From positions 1 to 27,022 of the forward strand of contig URJI01000033.1 in the NCBI GenBank assembly GCA_900548215.1: a DNA stretch of 27,022 nucleotides. The letters run 5' to 3'. The position numbers and the translations under genes were made by a program. The notes beneath the pieces were generated by a model. The model searched no databases. It saw only the letters and a list, made by a program, of their open reading frames with translations, and was not told the origin of the DNA. The stretch comes from an uncultured Coprococcus sp. (GTDB taxonomy: Bacteria; Bacillota; Clostridia; Lachnospirales; Lachnospiraceae). This document shows, piece after piece, positions 1-7,802 of the stretch (positions are counted from its first letter, which is position 1; every line of letters begins with the position of its first letter).

Positions 1-40
1 TTAAATCAATTGTAAAATTTTTTTCTAGGAGGAAAAGACA

Positions 41-1888
41 ATGGGTAAGATTATAGGTATTGACTTAGGTACAACAAATTCATGTGTAGCAGTTATGGAA
101 GGTGGTAAGCCTGTAGTTATAGCTAACTCAGAGGGTATGAGAACAACACCTTCAGTAGTAGGTTTCCTGAAGACAGGAGAGAGAGTAGTAGGAGAGCCTG
201 CAAAGCGTCAGGCAGTTACCAATGCAGATAAGACAATTTCATCTATCAAGCGTCATATGGGATCAGATTACAGAGTAGAGATAGATGGAAAGAAGTATTC
301 ACCACAGGAGATTTCAGCAATGATCCTTCAGAAGCTGAAGGCAGATGCAGAGGGATATCTTGGAGAGAAAGTTACAGAGGCAGTTATCACAGTTCCTGCT
401 TACTTCTCAGATGGACAGAGACAGGCAACAAAGGATGCCGGTAAGATCGCAGGTCTTGATGTAAAGCGTATCATCAACGAGCCTACAGCAGCAGCTCTTT
501 CATATGGTCTTGACAACGAGCAGGAGCAGAGAATCATGGTATACGATTTAGGTGGTGGTACATTTGATGTATCTATCATTGAGATCGGTGAGGGTGTCAT
601 CGAGGTTCTTGCAACAGCCGGTGATAACAAACTCGGTGGTGATGATTTCGATAACGCTATTACACAGTATATGCTTGACGAGTTTAAGAAGGCAGAGGGT
701 ATCGACCTTTCAGGCGATAAGATGGCTATGCAGAGATTAAAGGAAGCAGCAGAGAAGGCAAAGAAGGAGCTGTCATCAGCTACAACAACCAACATCAACC
801 TTCCTTTCATCACAGCAAACCAGGATGGTCCAAAGCATTTCGATATGAACCTTACAAGAGCTAAGTTTGATGAGCTTACAGCAGATCTTGTAGACAGAAC
901 AAAGGGCCCTGTTAACACAGCACTTGCTGATGCAGGTCTCACAGCAGCAGAGCTTGACAAGGTACTTCTTGTCGGTGGTTCAACACGTATCATCGCAGTA
1001 CAGGAAGAAGTTAAGAGACTTACAGGCAAGGAGCCATTCAAGGGAATTAACCCTGATGAGTGTGTTGCAATCGGTGCTTGTATCCAGGGTGGTAAGCTTG
1101 CTGGAGATGCAGGTGCAGGTGAGATCCTTCTTCTGGATGTTACACCACTTACACTTTCAATCGAGACAATGGGTGGTATAGCTACTCACCTTATCGAGAG
1201 AAATACAACAATCCCTACAAAGAAGAGCCAGATCTTCTCAACAGCACAGGATAATCAGGATGCCGTTGATATCAACGTAGTACAGGGTGAGAGACAGTTC
1301 GCAAAGGACAATAAGAGCCTTGGAAGATTCAGACTTGATGGTATCGCTCCTGCAAGACGTGGAGTTCCACAGATCGAGGTTACATTTGATATCGATGCAA
1401 ATGGTATCGTAAACGTATCAGCTAAGGATCTCGGAACAGGAAGAGAGCAGCACATAACTATCACATCAGGAACATCACTTTCAGATGATGATATCGATAG
1501 AGCAGTTAAGGAAGCAGCAGAGTACGAGGCTCAGGATAAGAAGCGTAAGGAAGGTATCGAGGCAAGAAACGAGGCCGACGCGCTTGCATTCCAGACAGAG
1601 AAGGCACTCGGCGAGGTAGGAGATAAGCTTTCAGATTCAGATAAGGCCGGCGTAAAGGCAGATCTTGACTCCTTAAGAGCAGCAATAGACAGCACAGATG
1701 CAGAGAATATGAGCGATGCTGATGTAGATAAGATTAAGGCAGCAAAGGATAAGCTGATGGAGAGTGCACAGAATCTCTTCTCAAAGCTTTATGAGCAGAA
1801 TGGTCCAGGTGCAAATGCTGGCACAGGTACAGGCACACCTGATTTTTCAGATGGCGATGTGGTAGATGGAGATTTCACAGAGGTTTAA
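41..1888 (+). CDS. dnaK: Chaperone DnaK (Hsp70)
   Basis: This is the ATP-dependent cytoplasmic Hsp70 chaperone, which binds exposed hydrophobic peptides and works with DnaJ and GrpE. The 615-residue protein is normal length. The N-terminal ATPase domain starts with the phosphate-binding motif IDLGTTNS (residues 7-14), followed by NEPTAAALSYG, the second phosphate loop DLGGGTFDVS and the LVGGSTRI adenosine motif. The linker DVTPLTLSIET leads into the substrate-binding domain and a charged helical lid, ending in a Gly/Thr-rich tail and an acidic DGDFTEV end. A strong ribosome site, AGGAGG at 28-33, fixes the start. Codon use is that of a highly expressed gene. dnaJ follows 26 bases later. By family gene order hrcA and grpE should lie just upstream, outside the window. 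Identification is secure. Confidence 0.99.
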   Translation: MGKIIGIDLGTTNSCVAVMEGGKPVVIANSEGMRTTPSVVGFLKTGERVVGEPAKRQAVTNADKTISSIKRHMGSDYRVEIDGKKYSPQEISAMILQKLKADAEGYLGEKVTEAVITVPAYFSDGQRQATKDAGKIAGLDVKRIINEPTAAALSYGLDNEQEQRIMVYDLGGGTFDVSIIEIGEGVIEVLATAGDNKLGGDDFDNAITQYMLDEFKKAEGIDLSGDKMAMQRLKEAAEKAKKELSSATTTNINLPFITANQDGPKHFDMNLTRAKFDELTADLVDRTKGPVNTALADAGLTAAELDKVLLVGGSTRIIAVQEEVKRLTGKEPFKGINPDECVAIGACIQGGKLAGDAGAGEILLLDVTPLTLSIETMGGIATHLIERNTTIPTKKSQIFSTAQDNQDAVDINVVQGERQFAKDNKSLGRFRLDGIAPARRGVPQIEVTFDIDANGIVNVSAKDLGTGREQHITITSGTSLSDDDIDRAVKEAAEYEAQDKKRKEGIEARNEADALAFQTEKALGEVGDKLSDSDKAGVKADLDSLRAAIDSTDAENMSDADVDKIKAAKDKLMESAQNLFSKLYEQNGPGANAGTGTGTPDFSDGDVVDGDFTEV

Positions 1889-1914
1889 TAGATTGAGGAT
1901 GAAAGGTAAAGGCT

Positions 1915-3072
1915 ATGGCAGAGACAAAGACCGATTATTATGAAGTCCTTGGTGTTACCAAGGGAGCCTCTGAAGCCGAGATCAAAAGGGCATACCGAGT
2001 GGTAGCAAAAAAATACCACCCGGATATGAACCCTGGCGATGAGGAGGCTGCAGAGAAATTCAAAGAAGCAGCTGAAGCTTATTCAGTCCTCAGTGATCCT
2101 GAGAAACGTGCAAAGTATGATCAGTTTGGCCATGCAGCATTTGACCAGAACGGCGGCGGTGCCGGTGGATTTGGTGGATTTGATTTCGCTGATATGGGAG
2201 ATATTTTCGGAGATATCTTTGGAGATATGTTCGGTGGTGGAAACCGTCAGAGAAATACAAATGGACCTATGAAGGGCGCAAACATCAAGACTACTATCAG
2301 AGTTGCATTTGAGGAGGCTATATTTGGCACTCAGAAAGAGCTGGAACTTCCTCTGAAAGATGAGTGTGACGTATGTAAGGGAACAGGTTCTCAGCCGGGA
2401 CATCAGCCGGAAGTGTGTGGCAAGTGTGGCGGTAAGGGACAGATAGTTACCACACAGCAGTCGTTGTTTGGCGTTGTACGTAATGTTCAGACATGTCCTG
2501 ATTGTAGTGGATCGGGCAAGATCATCAGATACAAGTGTAGCAACTGTGCAGGTACAGGATATGTCAAGAGCAGAAAGAAGATACAGATAGCTATTCCACC
2601 TGGAGTAGATAACGGAACAAATATCCGTATAAAAGGAAAAGGTGAGCCGGGAATCAACGGCGGTGAGAGAGGAGATCTTACAGTTACCATACTTGTAGAT
2701 CGTCATCCGAACTTCCAGAGACAGGAGTACAACCTCTATTCATCAGAGCCTATCACATTCACACAGGCTGCACTTGGCGGAACGATAAAGATCAACACCA
2801 TCGAAGGTGAGATTGATTACACGATTCCACCTGGAACACAGACAGACACCAAGATCAAGCTGAAGGGAAAAGGTGTTCCTAACCTTAAGAATCCGACACA
2901 GAGAGGCGATCACTACGTAACGCTTGTTGTCCAGGTACCTGAGAAGCTGACAGAGGAGCAGAAGAAGATCCTCAATCAGTATGAGCAGGCGACGCTGGTT
3001 GAGACAAGACCTGCCACAGATTCTGCAGGCCCGTTCACATTTGGTGATCACAAGAGAAGAAAGAAAAAGTAG
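1915..3072 (+). CDS. dnaJ: Chaperone DnaJ (Hsp40)
   Basis: DnaJ is the J-domain co-chaperone that delivers clients to DnaK and stimulates its ATPase. The 385-residue protein has the full type I layout: a J domain with the HPD tripeptide at residues 35-37, a Gly/Phe-rich linker (about 78-110), a zinc region with four CxxCxGxG-type repeats starting at Cys151 (CDVCKGTG, CGKCGGKG, CPDCSGSG, CSNCAGTG), then the two beta-sandwich substrate domains and a basic C-terminus (KRRKKK). It begins 26 bases after dnaK with a short AAAGG ribosome site and no visible terminator between them, so the two are probably cotranscribed. All catalytic and zinc residues are present. Identification is secure. Confidence 0.98.
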   Translation: MAETKTDYYEVLGVTKGASEAEIKRAYRVVAKKYHPDMNPGDEEAAEKFKEAAEAYSVLSDPEKRAKYDQFGHAAFDQNGGGAGGFGGFDFADMGDIFGDIFGDMFGGGNRQRNTNGPMKGANIKTTIRVAFEEAIFGTQKELELPLKDECDVCKGTGSQPGHQPEVCGKCGGKGQIVTTQQSLFGVVRNVQTCPDCSGSGKIIRYKCSNCAGTGYVKSRKKIQIAIPPGVDNGTNIRIKGKGEPGINGGERGDLTVTILVDRHPNFQRQEYNLYSSEPITFTQAALGGTIKINTIEGEIDYTIPPGTQTDTKIKLKGKGVPNLKNPTQRGDHYVTLVVQVPEKLTEEQKKILNQYEQATLVETRPATDSAGPFTFGDHKRRKKK

Positions 3073-3082
3073 GTAAAAATAT

Positions 3083-4045
3083 ATGAAATGGACGAAGCTC
3101 ACAATTAGTACGACATGTGAAGCTGAAGACCTCATTAGCGCCTTCCTCGAAGAGGAAGGCGTTTTGGGTGTTCAGATAGAAGACAATATTCCCCTCACTG
3201 AGGACGAGATGAAGACCATGTTTGTGGATCTTCTGCCGGATGACATGGCGCCAAATGATGGAACGGCAAAGGTTTCCTGCTTCCTTGATGACACATTTGA
3301 TGTGAATGAGATGAAGAGCAAGGTCTCTGTGGAACTTAAGAGACTGTCAGAATTTCTGCCGGTTGGCTCAGGTGAGATGACTGAGGAGGAAAGCAGGGAA
3401 GAGGACTGGAGAGATAACTGGAAAGCGTATTTCAAACCGTTCAGGCTTTATGACAACATTATTATCAAGCCGACCTGGGAGAACACTCCTGAGGATGCAT
3501 CTGATGATGATATAGTGATAGAGATAGATCCTGGAACAGCATTTGGCACGGGCTCCCACGAGACTACAAGACTGTGTATCGGACAACTCAAAAAATATAT
3601 GAAGGGCGGAGATACGATACTGGATGCGGGAAGCGGAAGTGGAATACTTTCATTTGTATGTGAGAAGCTGGGAGCAGATCATGTGCTTGGAATAGATATA
3701 GACCCGATCGCAGTTGATGTGGCCGGAGAGAACCGGGACATCAATGAGATTCCTGCAGATAAGGTAAGTTTTATCTGCGGAAACGTCCTTGAGGATGACA
3801 AGCTGGTGGATTCAATAGGGGCAAATTATGATATAGTTGTCGCAAATATTCTTGCAGATGTCATCATACCCATGTCCGCTGTAGTACAGAAATTCATGAA
3901 GAATGATGGTATCTTCATATCATCAGGAATCATAAATATCAAGGAAGAAGAGGTCAGACAGGCCCTTCTTGCAAACAATTTTGATATAGTTGACACAGTG
4001 TATATGAATGACTGGGTGAGCTTTGTTGCAAAAAAACATAAATAA
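3083..4045 (+). CDS. prmA: Ribosomal protein L11 methyltransferase PrmA
   Basis: PrmA is the SAM-dependent enzyme that methylates ribosomal protein L11. The 320-residue protein has an N-terminal substrate-recognition domain (about 1-100), a linker with the family signature W-R-D-N-W-K-A-Y-F, the GTAFGTGSHETTR segment, SAM motif I DAGSGSGILS (from Asp181) and the catalytic-side motif NILADVI. Length matches the family. It starts 10 bases after dnaJ, and dnaK-dnaJ-prmA-rsmE is the order known from Bacillus (yqeT, yqeU), so cotranscription with the chaperones is likely. No terminator is visible in the 108 bases that follow. Confidence 0.97.
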   Translation: MKWTKLTISTTCEAEDLISAFLEEEGVLGVQIEDNIPLTEDEMKTMFVDLLPDDMAPNDGTAKVSCFLDDTFDVNEMKSKVSVELKRLSEFLPVGSGEMTEEESREEDWRDNWKAYFKPFRLYDNIIIKPTWENTPEDASDDDIVIEIDPGTAFGTGSHETTRLCIGQLKKYMKGGDTILDAGSGSGILSFVCEKLGADHVLGIDIDPIAVDVAGENRDINEIPADKVSFICGNVLEDDKLVDSIGANYDIVVANILADVIIPMSAVVQKFMKNDGIFISSGIINIKEEEVRQALLANNFDIVDTVYMNDWVSFVAKKHK

Positions 4046-4106
4046 ATGTTTGATTGTTTGCGAAGAATATTGTATAAAGAATATCGAAGTGTCCATTACA
4101 TGGCTG

Positions 4107-4115
4107 TGCTATACT
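4107..4115 (+). promoter_or_regulatory. Candidate extended -10 promoter before rsmE
   Basis: The 108-base gap between prmA and rsmE holds TG-C-TATACT (4107-4115), an extended -10 element with five of six consensus bases. There is no good -35 at 16-18 bases upstream (AAGTGT at 4087), which extended -10 promoters can tolerate. If used, it would give rsmE, the desulfurase gene and thiI a start independent of dnaK heat-shock control. Inference only. Confidence 0.35.
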
Positions 4116-4142
4116 GAATGGATATATTGATATGAGAGGACT

Positions 4143-4157
4143 ATGCAAAAAGTATGA
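4143..4157 (+). other. Possible 4-codon leader ORF overlapping the rsmE start
   Basis: The ribosome site GAGAGGA (4134-4140) lies 2 bases before an ATG at 4143 that reads Met-Gln-Lys-Val-stop. Its TGA overlaps the rsmE ATG as ATGA (4154-4157). The same site is 13 bases from the rsmE ATG, longer than ideal. Either rsmE uses a long spacing or translation is re-initiated through this tiny frame. The two-base spacing to the 4143 ATG is itself poor, so this is weak. Confidence 0.2.
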
Positions 4158-4900
4158 ATAGATTTTTTGTGGATATGGACGGCAGAGAAGCCGGCACAAG
4201 TATCACCCTGACAGGCGGAGATGTAAATCATATCAGGAATGTCCTGCGTCTTAAGCCGGGAGAACAGATCCTGATAAGTGATGGACGAGGACGGGACTAT
4301 TATTGCAGGATATCAGATATTGACGGTGAACATGTTGTCGCAGATATAGAGGATGTATGTGATAATTTTGCCGAGCTTCCGGTTGAGGTGACGCTGTTCC
4401 AGGGCTATCCGAAATCGGACAAGATGGATCTGATAGTACAGAAGATGGTGGAACTTGGTGTACACCGTATAGTCCCGGTTTTCACAGCCAGAACTGTGGT
4501 TAAACTTGATGCAAAGAAGGCTGCGAAGAAGACGGAGAGATATAATCTGATCGCAGAGTCCGCAGCAAAGCAGTCTGGAAGGGGACTTATTCCAGAGGTG
4601 CTTACGCCGGTTACATTCGCGCATGCGATAAAGATGGCGTCAGAGCTGGATATGAACATAATCCCGTACGAGGAGGCTGAGGGACTTGAATACTCCAGGA
4701 AGGTTTTATCGGAGATACATGGGAAGAAAAGCCTTGGCATATTTATTGGCCCTGAGGGTGGATTTTCAAGGGATGAGGTGGAGCAGGCTATGGCGGCCGG
4801 TGCAAAGAGCATCACACTTGGTCACAGGATACTGCGCACTGAGACTGCAGGACTTGCAGTTATGTCTATAGTTATGTTTGAGATTGACAGAGATATTTAG
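4154..4900 (+). CDS. rsmE: 16S rRNA (uracil-1498-N3)-methyltransferase RsmE
   Basis: RsmE is the SPOUT-family enzyme that makes m3U1498 in 16S rRNA. The 248 residues fit the family: an N-terminal PUA-like RNA-binding domain beginning MNRFFV, the central FQGYPKSDKMDLIVQKMVELG segment, and the C-terminal trefoil-knot SAM site with GIFIGPEGGFS and LGHRILRTETA. The start is chosen because RsmE proteins begin with a short Met-x-Arg-Phe/Tyr strand; upstream there is no in-frame extension with family similarity. It follows prmA as in Bacillus (yqeT-yqeU), and the desulfurase gene begins 21 bases after its stop. Confidence 0.96.
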   Translation: MNRFFVDMDGREAGTSITLTGGDVNHIRNVLRLKPGEQILISDGRGRDYYCRISDIDGEHVVADIEDVCDNFAELPVEVTLFQGYPKSDKMDLIVQKMVELGVHRIVPVFTARTVVKLDAKKAAKKTERYNLIAESAAKQSGRGLIPEVLTPVTFAHAIKMASELDMNIIPYEEAEGLEYSRKVLSEIHGKKSLGIFIGPEGGFSRDEVEQAMAAGAKSITLGHRILRTETAGLAVMSIVMFEIDRDI

Positions 4901-4921
4901 AGTATTATAGAGCGAGGAAAA

Positions 4922-6067
4922 ATGGAAGCATATTTTGATAATTCGGCTACGACTCCCGTATATCCGGAGGTCAGAGATCTTATGGTGAAGATAATGGAGG
5001 AGGATTATGGCAATCCGTCTTCACTTCATATGAAAGGCGTCACAGCTGCGAGGTATATAAAGGATGCCAGGGAGTCTCTTGCAGGAGAGATGAAAGTTAT
5101 GCCTAAGGAGATCGTATTCACTTCTGGAGGAACAGAATCCAACAATATGGCTCTCATAGGCGGAGCACTTGCAAACAGACGCGCAGGAAACAAGATCATA
5201 ACAACATCAGTTGAACATGCATCTGTTGGAAACCCGATGGAATTTCTGGCTGGCATGGGATTTGATGTTGTAAGGATAGGTGTTGACAGCAGCGGACAGA
5301 TTGATATGGATCAGCTTATGTCGGAAGTTGACGATGATACTATTATTGTCTCGGTTATGTATGTGAACAACGAGATAGGAACAGTTATGCCAATCGCTGA
5401 TATCGCCAGATTGATCAAAGAGAAGAATCCGAATGTGCTGTTCCATGTGGATGCTATCCAGGCATTTGGAAAATACAGGATCTATCCAAAGAGAATTGGT
5501 ATAGACATGATGTCTATAAGCGGTCACAAATTCCATGGTCCAAAGGGTGTAGGGGCACTGTTTATCAGGGACAGGGTAAAGGTGAAACCAATTATATATG
5601 GCGGAGGGCAGCAAAGTGGGATGCGTTCCGGAACGGAGAACGTTCCAGGTATAGCTGGAATGGCTCTTGCAGCTGAGATTACGTACAATGGACTTGAAGA
5701 GAAGATGGAGCATCTGAGACAGCTCAAAGAGCATCTTATCTCTGAGCTGACGCAGATAGATGATGTGTATAGCAATTCAGGCGATGCCCCTCATATCGCC
5801 AGTATCACGTTTAAGGGTGTGAGGAGCGAAGTCATGCTTCATGCTCTTGAAGAGAGGGAAGTATATGTGTCTTCAGGTTCTGCATGTTCATCAAACAAGC
5901 AGCATGCCAGCGGCACACTGAAGGCTATAGGGCTGCCACAGGATAAGCTGGAATCAACACTGAGATTCAGCTTTTCGCCTGAGAATACTATGGAGCAGGT
6001 TGATTATGCAGTTGAGTGCTGTAGACAGCTTTTGCCCGTGCTTAGACGATATGTGAGAAAGAAATAG
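4922..6067 (+). CDS. Cysteine desulfurase (NifS/IscS family), probable ThiI partner
   Basis: A PLP-dependent enzyme that removes sulfur from cysteine and carries it as a persulfide. The 381-residue protein starts YFDNSATTPVYPEV, has HVDAIQAFGK, the PLP-lysine motif SISGHKFHGPKG (Lys203), SGTENVPGI, and the persulfide cysteine in SSGSACSS (Cys322), all as in the NifS/IscS class. The ribosome site GCGAGG ends about five bases before the ATG. The next gene on the same strand is thiI, with a 94-base gap. In Bacillus the NifZ desulfurase is paired with ThiI and feeds sulfur for 4-thiouridine in tRNA, so the same job is inferred here. No iscU or nifU scaffold is nearby, which argues against a general Fe-S operon. 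A symbol such as nifZ or iscS would depend on a phylogeny. Confidence 0.95.
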   Translation: MEAYFDNSATTPVYPEVRDLMVKIMEEDYGNPSSLHMKGVTAARYIKDARESLAGEMKVMPKEIVFTSGGTESNNMALIGGALANRRAGNKIITTSVEHASVGNPMEFLAGMGFDVVRIGVDSSGQIDMDQLMSEVDDDTIIVSVMYVNNEIGTVMPIADIARLIKEKNPNVLFHVDAIQAFGKYRIYPKRIGIDMMSISGHKFHGPKGVGALFIRDRVKVKPIIYGGGQQSGMRSGTENVPGIAGMALAAEITYNGLEEKMEHLRQLKEHLISELTQIDDVYSNSGDAPHIASITFKGVRSEVMLHALEEREVYVSSGSACSSNKQHASGTLKAIGLPQDKLESTLRFSFSPENTMEQVDYAVECCRQLLPVLRRYVRKK

Positions 6068-6100
6068 ATGCTAAAGAGACAGATGCTAGATAAGAGTTAA

Positions 6101-6141
6101 TTGCGGTATAAGATGGCATTAAGTTATAAGATATATCGCAA
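6101..6141 (+). repeat. Inverted repeat in the thiI leader
   Basis: TTGCGGTATA (6101-6110) can pair with TATATCGCAA (6132-6141): ten pairs including one G-U, with a 21-base loop. It sits between the desulfurase gene and thiI, ending 10 bases before the thiI ribosome site AAGGAGGA (6152-6159). No T-run follows, so it is not a classical terminator. It could be an operator or an RNA hairpin affecting thiI; function is unknown. Confidence 0.4.
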
Positions 6142-6161
6142 TATCTAAATAAGGAGGACAT

Positions 6162-7346
6162 ATGCAGTACAAGGCATTTATGATAAAATATGCTGAAATA
6201 GGCACAAAGGGAAAAAACAGATATATATTTGAGGATATACTCTGTAAGAATATTAACAGAAAGCTCAAGCCGTATGGTGATTTTTTCATTCGCAAAGAGC
6301 AGGGAAGAATATTTGTGGAGTGTAAGTCAGATTATGATTATGAAGACGTAGTGAATGCTCTTGGCAAAGTATTTGGTATAGTTGGAATATGTCCTGTTGT
6401 TGTGGAGGAAAATACTGAGTTTGAAAACCTCAGACAGAGGGTTATAGACTATGTGGACAGAGCCTATAATAGAAAGAATTTCACGTTCAAAGTGTTTACA
6501 AGGAGAAATGATAAGACATATCCTATGACTTCCATGGAGGTCAGCGCAGAACTTGGACATTTCCTTCTTGAGGCTTATCCTGACCTTGCGGTTGATGTGC
6601 ATTCTCCGCAGGAGATAATAAATGTGGAGATAAGAAAGGTTGCTTATATATACTCGATAACTATACCTGGTCCTGGAGGCCTTCCTGTCGGTACAAACGG
6701 TAAGGGTATGGCGCTCTTGTCAGGTGGAATAGACAGCCCGGTTGCTGCATATATGATCGCAAAGAGAGGAGTAGTTGTTGAAGCAGTATATTTCCATGCA
6801 CCTCCTTTTACAAGCGAGAGAGCAAAGCAGAAGGTTATAGATCTTGCATGTCTTGTAGCTGATTACGCAGGAGCCATCAGACTTCATGTTGTCAATTTCG
6901 CTGATGTACAGATGGCGATATATGACAACTGCCCTCACGAGGAACTCACGATTATCATGAAACGTTATATGATCAAGATTGCTGAAGAACTTGCAGAAAA
7001 GAATGATTGTCAGTGTACCATAACCGGTGAGAGCATAGGACAGGTATCAAGTCAGACTGTATTCAGTCTGAATGTAATCAATCAGGTCAGCACTATGCCT
7101 GTGTTCAGACCGTGTATCGGTATGGATAAACAGGAGATTGTTGATATATCTGAGAAGATAGGAACTTATGAGACGTCAATTCTTCCGTATGAGGACTGTT
7201 GTACTACGTTTGTCGCAAAGCATCCTGTCACAAAACCAATCCTGTCTGCCATAGAGAAGTCTGAAGAGAAACTCACGGGTATAATAGAGCCTTTATACAG
7301 AAAGGCTGTGGATACGGCAGAGGTTATCATGTGCAGGGCAAAATAA
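6162..7346 (+). CDS. thiI: tRNA 4-thiouridine synthase ThiI (no rhodanese domain)
   Basis: ThiI adenylates uridine 8 of tRNA and inserts sulfur to give s4U; in some species it also takes part in thiamine thiazole synthesis. The 394 residues contain an N-terminal ferredoxin-like domain (MIKYAEIGTKGKNR), a THUMP RNA-binding domain (about 60-165) and the ATP PP-loop SGGIDSPVA (residues 187-195). The C-terminal rhodanese domain of E. coli ThiI is absent, as in Bacillus, so sulfur must come directly from a partner desulfurase, presumably the preceding gene. A strong AAGGAGG site fixes the ATG at 6162. Downstream lies a hairpin that probably ends both this gene and the opposing HPr-like gene. Confidence 0.97.
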   Translation: MQYKAFMIKYAEIGTKGKNRYIFEDILCKNINRKLKPYGDFFIRKEQGRIFVECKSDYDYEDVVNALGKVFGIVGICPVVVEENTEFENLRQRVIDYVDRAYNRKNFTFKVFTRRNDKTYPMTSMEVSAELGHFLLEAYPDLAVDVHSPQEIINVEIRKVAYIYSITIPGPGGLPVGTNGKGMALLSGGIDSPVAAYMIAKRGVVVEAVYFHAPPFTSERAKQKVIDLACLVADYAGAIRLHVVNFADVQMAIYDNCPHEELTIIMKRYMIKIAEELAEKNDCQCTITGESIGQVSSQTVFSLNVINQVSTMPVFRPCIGMDKQEIVDISEKIGTYETSILPYEDCCTTFVAKHPVTKPILSAIEKSEEKLTGIIEPLYRKAVDTAEVIMCRAK

Positions 7347-7408
7347 TATCTGCGGTTATGACATGTGTTAAGAGACTGTGATAGTAGAAGAAAAAGCAGT
7401 GAAACAAA

Positions 7409-7438
7409 AAAGAGGTGCTGCACATACAGCATCTCTTT
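7409..7438 (-). terminator. Rho-independent terminator, mainly for the HPr-like gene
   Basis: A 12-pair stem with one G-U (7409-7420 with 7427-7438) closes a 6-base loop. Read on the - strand it is followed by a T-rich run (TTTTTTGTTTC), a textbook intrinsic terminator 42 bases after the HPr-like stop codon. On the + strand the stem is followed only by TATAATT, so it may stop thiI transcription less efficiently. It lies between two converging genes. Confidence 0.8.
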
Positions 7439-7480
7439 ATAATTGCTCTGATTCGATAAATGTGTAACTTAATCGATAAC

Positions 7481-7714
7481 CTACTCTGCGATGTATGGCT
7501 TGAGAGTAGCCATGATCTCATCTAATCCGCTCTCAGCGTGGATGTTGAGCTCGATTGGCTTTGATATATCAAGACTGAATATACCCATGATCGACTTTGC
7601 GTCGATTACGTAACGACCTGATACAAGATCAAATTCTGCATCAAACTTAGCTATGTCGTTGCAGAAGCTTTTAACCTTATCGATTGAGTTCAAAGAAATC
7701 TTAACAGCTTTCAT
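7481..7714 (-). CDS. HPr-family protein without the active-site histidine (Crh-like)
   Basis: A 77-residue HPr-fold protein. The central segment AKSIMGIFSLDI (39-50) matches the HPr regulatory-serine segment KSIMGVMSLGI, with Ser41 in the place of HPr Ser46. The N-terminal GxHARP motif that carries phospho-His15 is absent; residues 10-18 read SIDKVKSFC. It therefore cannot be a normal PTS phosphocarrier but could still be phosphorylated on serine by HPr kinase, as is known for Bacillus Crh. The AGGAGG site (complement of 7722-7727) and a near-consensus promoter are upstream, and a terminator follows, so it is a monocistronic gene opposed to its neighbours. Role as a catabolite-control co-regulator is inference from family resemblance. 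Confidence 0.9.
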   Translation of the reverse strand: MKAVKISLNSIDKVKSFCNDIAKFDAEFDLVSGRYVIDAKSIMGIFSLDISKPIELNIHAESGLDEIMATLKPYIAE

Positions 7715-7732
7715 ATTTAGTCCTCCTAACCC

Positions 7733-7762
7733 TTGTTATTAATGTACTGTAACCATTATATT
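7733..7762 (+). promoter_or_regulatory. Candidate mtaB promoter overlapping the HPr promoter
   Basis: TTGTTA (7733-7738), 18-base spacer, TATATT (7757-7762). The -10 lies on top of the -10 of the opposing HPr-like promoter (7755-7760), so both could not be occupied at once. It is weaker than its rival but is the only reasonable + strand promoter in the 85-base gap before mtaB. Confidence 0.45.
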
Positions 7763-7783
7763 TTTATAGATTGCAAAAGTCAA
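7755..7783 (-). promoter_or_regulatory. Sigma-A promoter of the HPr-like gene
   Basis: On the - strand TTGACT (complement of 7778-7783), a 17-base spacer and a perfect TATAAT (complement of 7755-7760). Expected start near 7748, giving a leader of roughly 34 bases that contains the AGGAGG site. Eleven of twelve consensus positions with ideal spacing make this one of the strongest promoters in the window. Confidence 0.85.
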
Positions 7784-7802
7784 TATAAGGAGTGTAAATT
7801 TG

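Noticed and set aside
400..1041. Long - strand open frame (213 residues) inside dnaK
   Set aside because: It mirrors the biased codons of dnaK, has no ribosome site and a Ser-rich meaningless composition.
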